64,000 bases of DNA from DASSUW01 sp963792385 (GTDB taxonomy: Bacteria > Actinomycetota > Thermoleophilia > Solirubrobacterales > Solirubrobacteraceae), in assembly GCA_963792385.1 (NCBI GenBank), contig CAWBVZ010000004.1, positions 682,001-746,000 of the forward strand, read 5' to 3'. The notes beneath the pieces are model-generated. The model made no database searches. It saw only the letters and a program-made list of their open reading frames with translations, and was not told where the DNA came from. Made by a program: the position numbers and the translations under genes. Numbering within the stretch: the first letter of the stretch is position 1; every line of letters starts with the position of its first letter. This document shows, piece after piece, positions 41,041 to 50,841 of the stretch.

Positions 41041-41702
41041 CCGTGCTCGCCCTCAACGAGGTGTGCAAGGAGTACCCCGGCGGCGTCGAGGCGCTGCGCG
41101 GCGTCTCGCTGCGGGTGGAGCGCGGCGAGCTCCTCGCCGTCGTCGGGCCGTCCGGCTCGGGGAAGTCGACGCTGCTGCACATCATGGGCACGCTCGAGCG
41201 GCCGACGAGCGGCGCGCTCGCGGTGGCCGGGCACGACGTCGCCGGCCTCGACGACCGGTCGCTGGCCGGCCTGCGCGCCCGCCAGATCGGGTTCGTGTTC
41301 CAGCAGTTCTTCCTGCTGGACGGCATGTCGGCGCTCGAGAACGTCGCCACCGGGCTCCTCTACACCGGCATGGCGGCGGCCGAGCGGCGGCGGCGCGCGC
41401 GAGAGGTGCTCGATCGCGTCGGCCTCGGCCACCGGCTCGGGCACCATCCGGCGAAGCTGTCGGGCGGCGAGCGCCAGCGCGTGGCGATCGCCCGCGCGCT
41501 GGTCGCGCGGCCGTCGATCGTGTTCGCCGACGAGCCGACCGGCAACCTCGACAGCCGCGCCGGCGGCGAGATCGTGGCGCTCCTGCGCGAGCTGCACGCG
41601 GAGGGAGCGACGATCCTGGTGATCACGCACGACGTTGAGATCGCCGCGGCGATGCCGCGGCGGATCGAGGTCCGCGACGGCCGCGTGGTCGGTGGCGCAT
41701 GA
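41037..41702 (+). CDS. ABC transporter ATP-binding protein (MacB/LolD type)
   Basis: 221-residue ATPase. Walker A VGPSGSGKSTLLHIMG (about 36-51), Q-loop FVFQQFFLLDGMSALEN, signature LSGGERQRVAIARAL, Walker B IVFADEPTGNLD and switch His in VITHDVEIA. The length and the A/Q/signature sequences fit the MacB/LolD/FtsE group. It overlaps the adaptor and permease genes by four bases each. It powers export or mechanotransmission with the FtsX-type permease. Confidence 0.95.
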   Translation: MTVLALNEVCKEYPGGVEALRGVSLRVERGELLAVVGPSGSGKSTLLHIMGTLERPTSGALAVAGHDVAGLDDRSLAGLRARQIGFVFQQFFLLDGMSALENVATGLLYTGMAAAERRRRAREVLDRVGLGHRLGHHPAKLSGGERQRVAIARALVARPSIVFADEPTGNLDSRAGGEIVALLRELHAEGATILVITHDVEIAAAMPRRIEVRDGRVVGGA

Positions 41703-42898
41703 GCGTCCAGATCGCACCCAGCCGCCTCGCGGCAGCCGACGTGTTGCGCACCGGCTCGATCGGCCTGCGCACGCGGCGCATGCGCGCCGCCCTGTCGGCG
41801 GTCGGCATCGCGATCGGCATCGCCTCGATGGTCGCCGTGCTCGGGATCTCCGAGTCCTCGCGCGCGGACCTGATCGCCCAGCTCGACCGGCTCGGCACGA
41901 ACCTGCTGCGCGTTGCCCCCGGCCAGTCGTTCTTCGGCGACAACGCCGAGCTGCCGGAGACGGCGGCGGCGATGATCCGGCGCGTCGGCGGCGTCGAGGC
42001 GACGGCGTCCACGAAGGGCCTGAGCGGCGTCACCGTGCGCCGCAACCAGTTGATCGACGCCAACGAGACCGGTGGCATCGCGGTGATGGCGGCCGAGCCG
42101 TCGCTGCCGACCACGGTCGGCGCCGCGCTCGCGCGCGGGCACTTTCTCACCGCCGCGACGGGGCGCTATCCCGTCGTAGTGCTCGGCGCCGACGCCGCAC
42201 GCCGGCTCGGCGTGAGCAGGACCGGCGTGCGCGTGTGGCTCGGCGATCGCTGGTTCCAGGTTGTCGGGATCCTCGATCCCGTCACGCTGTCACCCGCGCT
42301 CGACGCGTCGGCGCTCGTCGGCTTCGAAGTCGCCGAGTCGCTGCTGGGCGCGAAGGACCGGTCGGCGTCGACGATCTACGTGCGTGCGCAGCCGGACGCG
42401 ATCGACGGCGTGCGCGACCTGCTCGGCCGTACGGCGAGTCCCGAGCGCCCGGAGGAGGTCGACATCTCGCGGCCGTCCGATGCGCTCGAGGCGCGGGCGG
42501 CGGCGAACACCGCGTTCACGTCGCTGTTGCTCGGCCTCGGCGCCGTCGCGCTGCTGGTGGGCGGGGTCGGGATCGCCAACGTGATGGTGATCTCGGTGCT
42601 CGAGCGTCGCTCGGAGGTCGGTCTTCGGCGCGCCCTGGGCGCCACCCGCCGCCACGTCGGCGTGCAGTTCCTGTCGGAGTCGCTGCTGCTGGCGGCGACC
42701 GGTGGCGTGGCGGGGGTGGCGCTGGGGGCCGCGGTGACGGCCGGCTACGCGGCCAGCCAGGGCTGGCAGGCGGTGGTGCCGCCGGTCGCGCTCGCCGGCG
42801 GCCTGATCGCCGCGACGGCGATCGGCGCCGTCGCGGGGCTGTACCCGGCGCTGCGCGCCGCCCGGCTGTCGCCGACCGACGCGCTGAGGTCCGTCTGA
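41699..42898 (+). CDS. ABC transporter permease (MacB/FtsX type)
   Basis: 399-residue permease with the MacB fold: one N-terminal helix after LRTRRMRAALSAVGIAIGIASMVAVLGI, a large extracytoplasmic MacB_PCD domain (residues about 50-275), and three C-terminal helices of FtsX (LLLGLGAVALLVGGVGIANV; SESLLLAATGGVAGVALGAA; LAGGLIAATAIGAVAGLYPALRAARLSPTDAL). Last gene of the two-component/lipoprotein/adaptor/ATPase operon. Cargo is unknown. Confidence 0.93.
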   Translation: MSVQIAPSRLAAADVLRTGSIGLRTRRMRAALSAVGIAIGIASMVAVLGISESSRADLIAQLDRLGTNLLRVAPGQSFFGDNAELPETAAAMIRRVGGVEATASTKGLSGVTVRRNQLIDANETGGIAVMAAEPSLPTTVGAALARGHFLTAATGRYPVVVLGADAARRLGVSRTGVRVWLGDRWFQVVGILDPVTLSPALDASALVGFEVAESLLGAKDRSASTIYVRAQPDAIDGVRDLLGRTASPERPEEVDISRPSDALEARAAANTAFTSLLLGLGAVALLVGGVGIANVMVISVLERRSEVGLRRALGATRRHVGVQFLSESLLLAATGGVAGVALGAAVTAGYAASQGWQAVVPPVALAGGLIAATAIGAVAGLYPALRAARLSPTDALRSV

Positions 42899-42907
42899 GA
42901 GCCCGTT

Positions 42908-43249
42908 TCAGTCGTCGTCGTCGCCGCCACCGCCGTGGTCGCCGCCGCCGCCCGAGCGCTCGACCTCGATCGCGACCCAGCGGCCGTTCGAGCGGCGGAC
43001 CGTGACCTCGATGTTGCGCTGGCCGGCGCGCAGGCCGGAGAAGCCGTTGATGCGCTCGAAGCGCGTGTTGGCGGTGACCTTGATCCGCTTGGTGCCGCGC
43101 TCGGAGTCGTGCAGGCGGAACGTGCGGGCGTCGCGGTTGACGGAAACGACGTTGCCCTCGAACTCGCGGATCGGCGCTGCTGAGGCGGTGGCCGGGACGG
43201 CCGCGGCGCCGATCAGCAGGAGTGGTGTGAGTGTGCGCATGATCTTCAT
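42908..43249 (-). CDS. small secreted protein with DUF5666-like fold and Asp/Gly tail
   Basis: 113-residue exported protein. Signal peptide about residues 1-24 (MRTLTPLLLIGAAAVPATASA). The mature part is a small beta-domain: REFEGNVVSVNRDARTFRLHDSERGTKRIKVTANTRFERI and RNIEVTVRRSNGRWVAIEVER, resembling DUF5666/OB-like folds. It ends in a Gly/Asp tail (GGGGDHGGGGDDDD) that could bind cations. ATG 43249 or the ATG nine bases further on may be the start. Confidence 0.72.
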   Translation of the reverse strand: MKIMRTLTPLLLIGAAAVPATASAAPIREFEGNVVSVNRDARTFRLHDSERGTKRIKVTANTRFERINGFSGLRAGQRNIEVTVRRSNGRWVAIEVERSGGGGDHGGGGDDDD

Positions 43250-43266
43250 GTCCGTAGCCTTGCCGG

Positions 43267-43287
43267 TGCCGGGCGAAGCGCCCGGCA
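43267..43287. promoter_or_regulatory. hairpin between divergent genes
   Basis: TGCCGGGCG, loop AAG, CGCCCGGCA: a perfect 9-bp inverted repeat midway between the divergent starts at 43249 and 43324. It may be an operator or a leader hairpin. Confidence 0.45.
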
Positions 43288-43323
43288 ACGGCGGGTTAAG
43301 CGCCGGCAAAGGATGGAGGAGCG

Positions 43324-43923
43324 ATGAGGATCGGAGTGCTGGGGACCGGCATGGTCGGCAGGACGATCGCCGGCGCGCTGGCCGAGCGCGGGCACGACGT
43401 GCGCGTCGGCTCGCGCACGGCGGGTGACGAAGCGGTCGTGTTCGCGGACGCCGCGGCGCACGGCGAGGTGCTGTTCAACTGCACGAACGGAGGCGTCTCG
43501 CTCCAAGCGCTCGGTGCCGCGGGTGAGGAGAACCTGGCCGGCAAACTGCTGATCGACGTCTCCAACCCGCTCGACGGCTCCGGTGGCGTGTTCACCTCCG
43601 GCAGCGAGAGCGTCGGTGAGCAGATTCAGCAGGCGTTCCCGGCTGCCCGCGTCGTGAAGTCGCTGAACACGGTCAACTGCAAGCTGATGGTCGATCCGGC
43701 GACCGTCCCGGGCGATCACGTGGTGTTCGTGTGCGGCGACGACGAGCAGGCCAAGGAGCAGGCGCGTGGCCTGCTCGGCGAGCTGGGATGGCCCGCAGAG
43801 CGCGTGATCGACCTCGGCGACATCGCCGGTGCCCGGGCGGTCGAGCACTACATCCTGCTGTGGATCCGGCTGTGGCGCGCGACCGGTGGGCCGCAGTTCA
43901 ACATCACGGTTGCCACCCCGTAA
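43324..43923 (+). CDS. NADP-binding oxidoreductase, F420-dependent-reductase-like
   Basis: 199-residue protein with the fold of NADPH:F420 oxidoreductase (PF03807). The N-terminal RIGVLGTGMVGRTIAGALAERGHDVRVGSRT binds NADP (Arg/Ser after strand 2). KLLIDVSNPLDGS and RVVKSLNTVNCKLMVDPA follow the Fno pattern. It may transfer hydride between NADP and F420 or act on a small ketone; no F420 genes are in the window. GGAGG just before the ATG is the ribosome binding site. Confidence 0.85.
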   Translation: MRIGVLGTGMVGRTIAGALAERGHDVRVGSRTAGDEAVVFADAAAHGEVLFNCTNGGVSLQALGAAGEENLAGKLLIDVSNPLDGSGGVFTSGSESVGEQIQQAFPAARVVKSLNTVNCKLMVDPATVPGDHVVFVCGDDEQAKEQARGLLGELGWPAERVIDLGDIAGARAVEHYILLWIRLWRATGGPQFNITVATP

Positions 43924-43961
43924 TCCGGCGCTACGATCCCGCGCCTAACGAGGAGGCGGGA

Positions 43962-45719
43962 ATGAAGAGGATCGGCATGGCGGTCGCGTTGACCGCGGTC
44001 CTGGCGATGGTGCCTGGGGCGGCGGTCGCGAACGGGCGGCATCACCACGGGCACGGGCACCACCACGGGCACGGGCATCACCAGCACGGCAAGAAGGACA
44101 CGAACGTCCAACTGCTGGCCATCAACGACTTCCACGGCAACCTGCAGCCGCCGTCGGGGTCGTCCGGGACCATCCCGACCGGCGTCGGCACGACCGCGCT
44201 CGCCGGCGGCGCCGAGTACCTGGCGACGTGGATGGACCGGCTGCGCCAGAACAACCGGCACACGCTTACGGTCGGCGCGGGCGACCTGATCGGCGCCAGC
44301 CCCTTGATCTCCGGCCTGTTCCACGACGAGCCCACGATCGAGTCGATGAACGCGATGGGCGTCGACGTGAGCGGCGTCGGCAATCACGAGTTCGACGAAG
44401 GACTCGCCGAGCTCAAGCGCATGCAGAACGGCGGCTGCCATCCGGTCGACGGCTGCCAGGACGGCGATCCGTTCAGCGGCGCCTTCTTCCAGTACCTGGC
44501 CGCGAACGTCTTCTTCGCGAACACCAACAAGACGATCCTGCCGCCGTACGAGATCGAGCGCGTCCGCGACAAGAAGCTCGCCTTCATCGGCCTCACACTC
44601 GAGGGCACGCCGCTGATCGTCACCCCGTCGGGCGTCGAGGGCCTCGAGTTCCGCGACGAGATCGTGACCATCAACGCCCTCGTCAAGAAGCTGCGCCGTG
44701 AGCGCGGCATCCGCTCGTTCGTGGTCTTGGTCCACGAGGGCGGCCAGCAGAACGCGCCGTTCAGCAAGGGCTTCATGGACATCAACGCGTGCGAGAACTT
44801 CAGCGGTCCGATACAGCCGATCGTGGAGGCGCTCGACAAGGACGTCGACGTGGTCGTCTCCGCCCACACGCACCAGCCGTACGTGTGCAAGTTCAACGGC
44901 ATCACGACGACCAGCGCGTCGTCGTTCGGGCGCCTGATCACGAGCATCGACCTGCGGATCGACGGCCGGAGCAAGAACATCGAGAAGGTCGTCCCGCGCA
45001 ACAACATCGTCACGCGCGACGTGCCGCCGGATCCCGCTCAGACGCAGCTGATCGCGAAGTACAACACGGCGTCCGCGCCGATCGCGAATCGCGTCGTCGG
45101 CTCGACCACGACGGACATCACGCGCGCCGCCAATCCGGCGGGCGAGTCGGCGCTCGGCGACGTGATCGCCGACGCACAGCTCGCCTCGACCTCGCCGGCG
45201 GACTTCGGCGGCGCGGTGGTGGCGTTCATGAACCCCGGCGGGATCCGCGGCGACCTCACGTTCGCCAACTCGCCCGGTGGCGAGGCGCCGGGGCAGACGA
45301 CCTACCGCGAGCTGTTCGACGTCCAGCCGTTCAACAACGTGATGACCGTGAAGACGATGACCGGCGACATGATCTACCGGCTGCTCGCCCAGCAGTTCAA
45401 TCAGCCGTCGCCGGGAGCGCTGCGGATCCTTCAGGTGTCGAAGGGCTTCACGTACTCCTACACCTACAACGACGCGACCCAGACGGGCACGATCACACCG
45501 GGGTCGGTCAAGATCGACGGGGTCGCCGTCCAGCCGGCCCAGACGTACCGCGTGGCGATGAACAACTTCCTCGCCAGCGGCGGTGACGGGTTCACCGTGT
45601 TCAACGAGGGCACCGACCAGCTCGGCGGGGAGATCGACCTCGACGCGCTCGTGAACTACTTCATGGACAACTCGCCGATCGCGCCCGGTCCGCAGGACCG
45701 GATCACGCGGCTTCCCTGA
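43962..45719 (+). CDS. secreted 5'-nucleotidase/2',3'-cyclic phosphodiesterase-like metallophosphatase
   Basis: 585-residue exported enzyme. Signal peptide about 1-23; a His-rich stretch (HHHGHGHHHGHGHHQHG) follows at about 27-43. The metallophosphatase core shows AINDFHGNLQ, VGAGDLIGASPL, GVGNHEFDEGL and VSAHTHQPY, the dimetal site residues. The 5'-nucleotidase C-terminal domain (from about residue 370) holds the nucleoside site (AFMNPGGIRGDL; DVQPFNNVMTVKTMTGD). It salvages phosphate/nucleosides outside the cell. AGGAGG five bases before the ATG; a TACGAT -10 candidate at 43932-43937. Confidence 0.92.
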   Translation: MKRIGMAVALTAVLAMVPGAAVANGRHHHGHGHHHGHGHHQHGKKDTNVQLLAINDFHGNLQPPSGSSGTIPTGVGTTALAGGAEYLATWMDRLRQNNRHTLTVGAGDLIGASPLISGLFHDEPTIESMNAMGVDVSGVGNHEFDEGLAELKRMQNGGCHPVDGCQDGDPFSGAFFQYLAANVFFANTNKTILPPYEIERVRDKKLAFIGLTLEGTPLIVTPSGVEGLEFRDEIVTINALVKKLRRERGIRSFVVLVHEGGQQNAPFSKGFMDINACENFSGPIQPIVEALDKDVDVVVSAHTHQPYVCKFNGITTTSASSFGRLITSIDLRIDGRSKNIEKVVPRNNIVTRDVPPDPAQTQLIAKYNTASAPIANRVVGSTTTDITRAANPAGESALGDVIADAQLASTSPADFGGAVVAFMNPGGIRGDLTFANSPGGEAPGQTTYRELFDVQPFNNVMTVKTMTGDMIYRLLAQQFNQPSPGALRILQVSKGFTYSYTYNDATQTGTITPGSVKIDGVAVQPAQTYRVAMNNFLASGGDGFTVFNEGTDQLGGEIDLDALVNYFMDNSPIAPGPQDRITRLP

Positions 45720-45720
45720 C

Positions 45721-46626
45721 CTAAGCCACCCGAGGCGGGGCCGTCAGACTGGCGGCCCCGGCCTCGGCGTGCCGGGCGGCGAGCGCCCGGCGCAGGGCCG
45801 GTAGCGGGAGCGTCTGGAGTATCAGAGCGGCCGACAGCGCGAGGCCGACCACCGTCAGCACCGCGCTCGTGCCGACCACGAACGCCGCCAGCTGATCGAG
45901 CGGGACCGTCTCGCCGGTCACGGTGCCGAACGCCATTGCCAGGATCGCGAGGCTGACGCCGGTTCCGGCGGGGCCGAACGGTACGAGCCGGCCGCCCGCC
46001 TGCGCGGCCATCACGAGCGCCACGGCCGCGATCGAAACGGGCAGCCCGAACGCGAGCAGGAAGCAGGTCAGCGACGCGAGCCGGACGCCGCGGCCGAGCA
46101 GCTCCCACGGGAGCACGCGCCGGCCGTAGAACGCCGGGCGTCGCAGCGCCGCCAGGCCCTGCCACGCCTCGCTGCAGACGCGTCGCAGACGCTCCCACCG
46201 CCGCGCGAACACGGCGACCACGGCACTCACCACGGTCACCGCGCCGACGGCCACGAGCAGGCCCGACGCGCCGGCTGCGGGCAGCAGCCCGGCTGTGGCG
46301 GCCCATCCGACGACCACCGCGCCGCACGCCGTCTCCGCGACGGCTTCGGCGGCGAGCGTGCCGGCGAGCGTCGCGCACGTCGTCTTCGGAAGGCGCTGGC
46401 GCATCATCAGCACGCGCACGACGTCACCGCCGCGCGCGGAGACGATCCCCGTGACGCCCGCGCCGGCGACCCACGCCCGCAGGACGTCGCGCCGCCGGAC
46501 CGTGATGTCGGCCTCGTGGGCGGCCCGGATCACGGCGCACCAGGCGCGGCCGCGGGCCAGCTGCCCTGCGAGGTGCAGGAGCACGCCAGCGACCATCCAC
46601 GCGTTCACGAGATCGGGCACCCACAT
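45721..46626 (-). CDS. LPG-synthase-TM/flippase-like membrane protein (UPF0104)
   Basis: 301-residue polytopic membrane protein with the UPF0104 pattern of helices and motifs VSARGGDVVRVLMMRQRL and GRLVPFGPAGTGVSLAILAMAFG, typical of lysylphosphatidylglycerol synthetase TM regions without the aminoacyltransferase domain. Such proteins may flip lipids or polyprenyl-linked sugars. The ATG at 46626 is six bases after the upstream stop; a GTG at 46620 is an alternative, eight bases after TAGGCT. Convergent with the nucleotidase gene, with one base between stops. Confidence 0.8.
   Translation of the reverse strand: MWVPDLVNAWMVAGVLLHLAGQLARGRAWCAVIRAAHEADITVRRRDVLRAWVAGAGVTGIVSARGGDVVRVLMMRQRLPKTTCATLAGTLAAEAVAETACGAVVVGWAATAGLLPAAGASGLLVAVGAVTVVSAVVAVFARRWERLRRVCSEAWQGLAALRRPAFYGRRVLPWELLGRGVRLASLTCFLLAFGLPVSIAAVALVMAAQAGGRLVPFGPAGTGVSLAILAMAFGTVTGETVPLDQLAAFVVGTSAVLTVVGLALSAALILQTLPLPALRRALAARHAEAGAASLTAPPRVA
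45730..45767. terminator. GC-rich hairpin beyond the nucleotidase stop
   Basis: CCGAGGCGGGGCCG and CGGCCCCGGCCTCGG pair with one bulge around a nine-base loop. It starts 11 bases after the nucleotidase stop but lies within the 3' coding end of the convergent membrane protein gene. Confidence 0.5.
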
Positions 46627-46631
46627 GCAGC

Positions 46632-47042
46632 CTAGGCGAAGTCCCACGAGAACACGACCGCAGGTGCCTCCTCGTGAGCGCCCGCGCGCCGGTATGTGGC
46701 GAGCGCGGCGACGTTGTCGGTGTCCACGGCGACCCACATCCCATGACACCCGCGATCGCGCGCCAGCGCGGCGAGCGCGTTCACGAGCGAGGTCGCCACG
46801 CCCCGGCGGCGGGCGTCCTCGTCGACCCCGAGTTCGTAGAGGAACATCTCCGTTCCCTTGTCCGGATGCGTCGTCTCGACGCCGGAGATCATCCCGACGG
46901 GGCGGCCCTCGTCGTACGCGAGCAGCAGGTGGTGGTCTGGGCTGCTCAGGAATCGCGTAGTCGCCGCCTCCTGCGGCGGCTCGTCGAACAGGTCCGCGGC
47001 AGCGGCCACGGCCGCGGCATCCACGGCGCGCTCGATACGCAC
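46632..47042 (-). CDS. GNAT acetyltransferase (AAC(3)-I-like)
   Basis: 136-residue acetyltransferase. EMFLYELGVDEDARRRGVATSLVNAL is the acetyl-CoA motif, and WVAVDTDNVAALATYRRAGAHEE the C-terminal part. The FLYELGV and DTDN-A-ATY patterns resemble aminoglycoside 3-N-acetyltransferase I proteins, but resistance activity cannot be claimed from this. Start GTG 47042 is preferred to GTG 47045: it lies six bases after TACGGT, like other leaderless starts, and gives MRIERAVD. Confidence 0.8.
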   Translation of the reverse strand: MRIERAVDAAAVAAAADLFDEPPQEAATTRFLSSPDHHLLLAYDEGRPVGMISGVETTHPDKGTEMFLYELGVDEDARRRGVATSLVNALAALARDRGCHGMWVAVDTDNVAALATYRRAGAHEEAPAVVFSWDFA

Positions 47043-47048
47043 CACCAG

Positions 47049-47054
47049 ACCGTA
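47049..47054 (-). promoter_or_regulatory. -10 box (TACGGT) of the GNAT gene
   Basis: TACGGT on the minus strand, six bases before the GTG at 47042. Confidence 0.4.
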
Positions 47055-47114
47055 CCGGCGGGGGCCTTTAGTTCGTGGCCGGACCGGTCGATGGATGTTC
47101 TAGAGCAGCACTAG

Positions 47115-47210
47115 GTCAACCAGGCACTTCCCCGACAAGGGCACCCCCGTCGTGAGGCGGGCTCGCAAAGTCACGGGACTCCCACGTGGAGTCGGCCGGG
47201 CCACCGAACA
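47115..47210 (+). ncRNA. cyclic-di-GMP-I (GEMM) riboswitch
   Basis: The region has the GEMM-I layout: a GACAAGGGCA segment; helix P2 CCCGUC/GGCGGG closed by a GUGA (GNRA) tetraloop; the conserved junction CGCAAAGUCACGGG; helix P3 GACUCC/GGAGUC; and GGCCGGGCCACCG closing toward P1. A small hairpin CAAGA-ACCG-TCTTG (47209-47222) and the AGGAGG ribosome site at 47242 follow, so control could act on the downstream CAP gene by termination or by ribosome access. Boundaries are approximate. Confidence 0.85.
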
Positions 47211-47251
47211 AGAACCGTCTTGGGAGCTAGCCGCTCGATTCAGGAGGCGTC

Positions 47252-47809
47252 ATGCACTCCACCACCGTTCGCCGGCTTGCCCGGCTCCTGCCCGTAGTTT
47301 TCGCCGCCGTCATCGCTGCGTCGGTTCCCTCCACGGCGCACGCCGCATCCGGGTGCCCCGGCGCCGGCAGCACGCCCGCCGAGCTCGGCGCTCCGGCGGT
47401 CCGCACGACCACGCTGTGCCTACTCAATGGCAAGCGGCGCGCCAACGGCCTCCGCTCGCTGAGGCAGGCGACGAAGCTCGTCCGCGCGGCCCAGCGGCAC
47501 TCGCGTGACATGGTTGCGCACTCCTACTTCGCGCACGACTCGCGTTCGGGCGCCGCGTTCAGCGCGCGAATCGCCAAGACCGGCTGGATGAGCGGGCGTG
47601 ACAGCTGGGTCGTCGGCGAGAACCTCGCCTGGGGCGGCGGCAGCAACGCGACACCGCGGCGGATCGTGGCAATGTGGATGGCAAGCCCCGAGCACCGCGC
47701 GAACATTCTCAAGGCGCGCTTCCACGTGATCGGCATCGGCGTCGCCAACGGCGTGCCCGTTGCAAATGGTGGTGCAGGCGCGACGTACACCACGGATTTC
47801 GGTTCGTAA
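47252..47809 (+). CDS. secreted CAP/SCP-domain protein
   Basis: 185-residue secreted protein. Signal peptide about residues 1-31 (LARLLPVVFAAVIAASVPSTAHA). The CAP domain has LNGKRRANGLRSL, AAQRHSRDMVAHSYFAHDS, VVGENLAWGGG and IVAMWMASPEHRANIL, the characteristic His/Glu cavity. Bacterial CAP proteins act at the cell surface, possibly in lipid binding or wall remodelling. AGGAGG four bases before the ATG. The upstream c-di-GMP riboswitch makes it a likely c-di-GMP target. Confidence 0.9.
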   Translation: MHSTTVRRLARLLPVVFAAVIAASVPSTAHAASGCPGAGSTPAELGAPAVRTTTLCLLNGKRRANGLRSLRQATKLVRAAQRHSRDMVAHSYFAHDSRSGAAFSARIAKTGWMSGRDSWVVGENLAWGGGSNATPRRIVAMWMASPEHRANILKARFHVIGIGVANGVPVANGGAGATYTTDFGS

Positions 47810-47854
47810 GGACTTCTGAGCGGGTACGATCTTCGAGCCTCTTCGCTCTCTCCG

Positions 47855-47870
47855 CGCGGTCTTTACCGCG
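47855..47870 (+). other. short hairpin between CAP and kinase genes
   Basis: CGCGGT, loop CTTT, ACCGCG: a 6-bp stem 45 bases after the CAP stop and 51 bases before the kinase start. A TACGAT -10 candidate at 47825-47830 precedes it, so it may lie in the kinase leader. Confidence 0.35.
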
Positions 47871-47921
47871 GGCCAGTGACCTCGGCACCGCACGCACGAT
47901 GATCGACGGAGGCACGGTTCG

Positions 47922-50838
<2,917 letters not shown>

Positions 50839-50841
50839 TCG

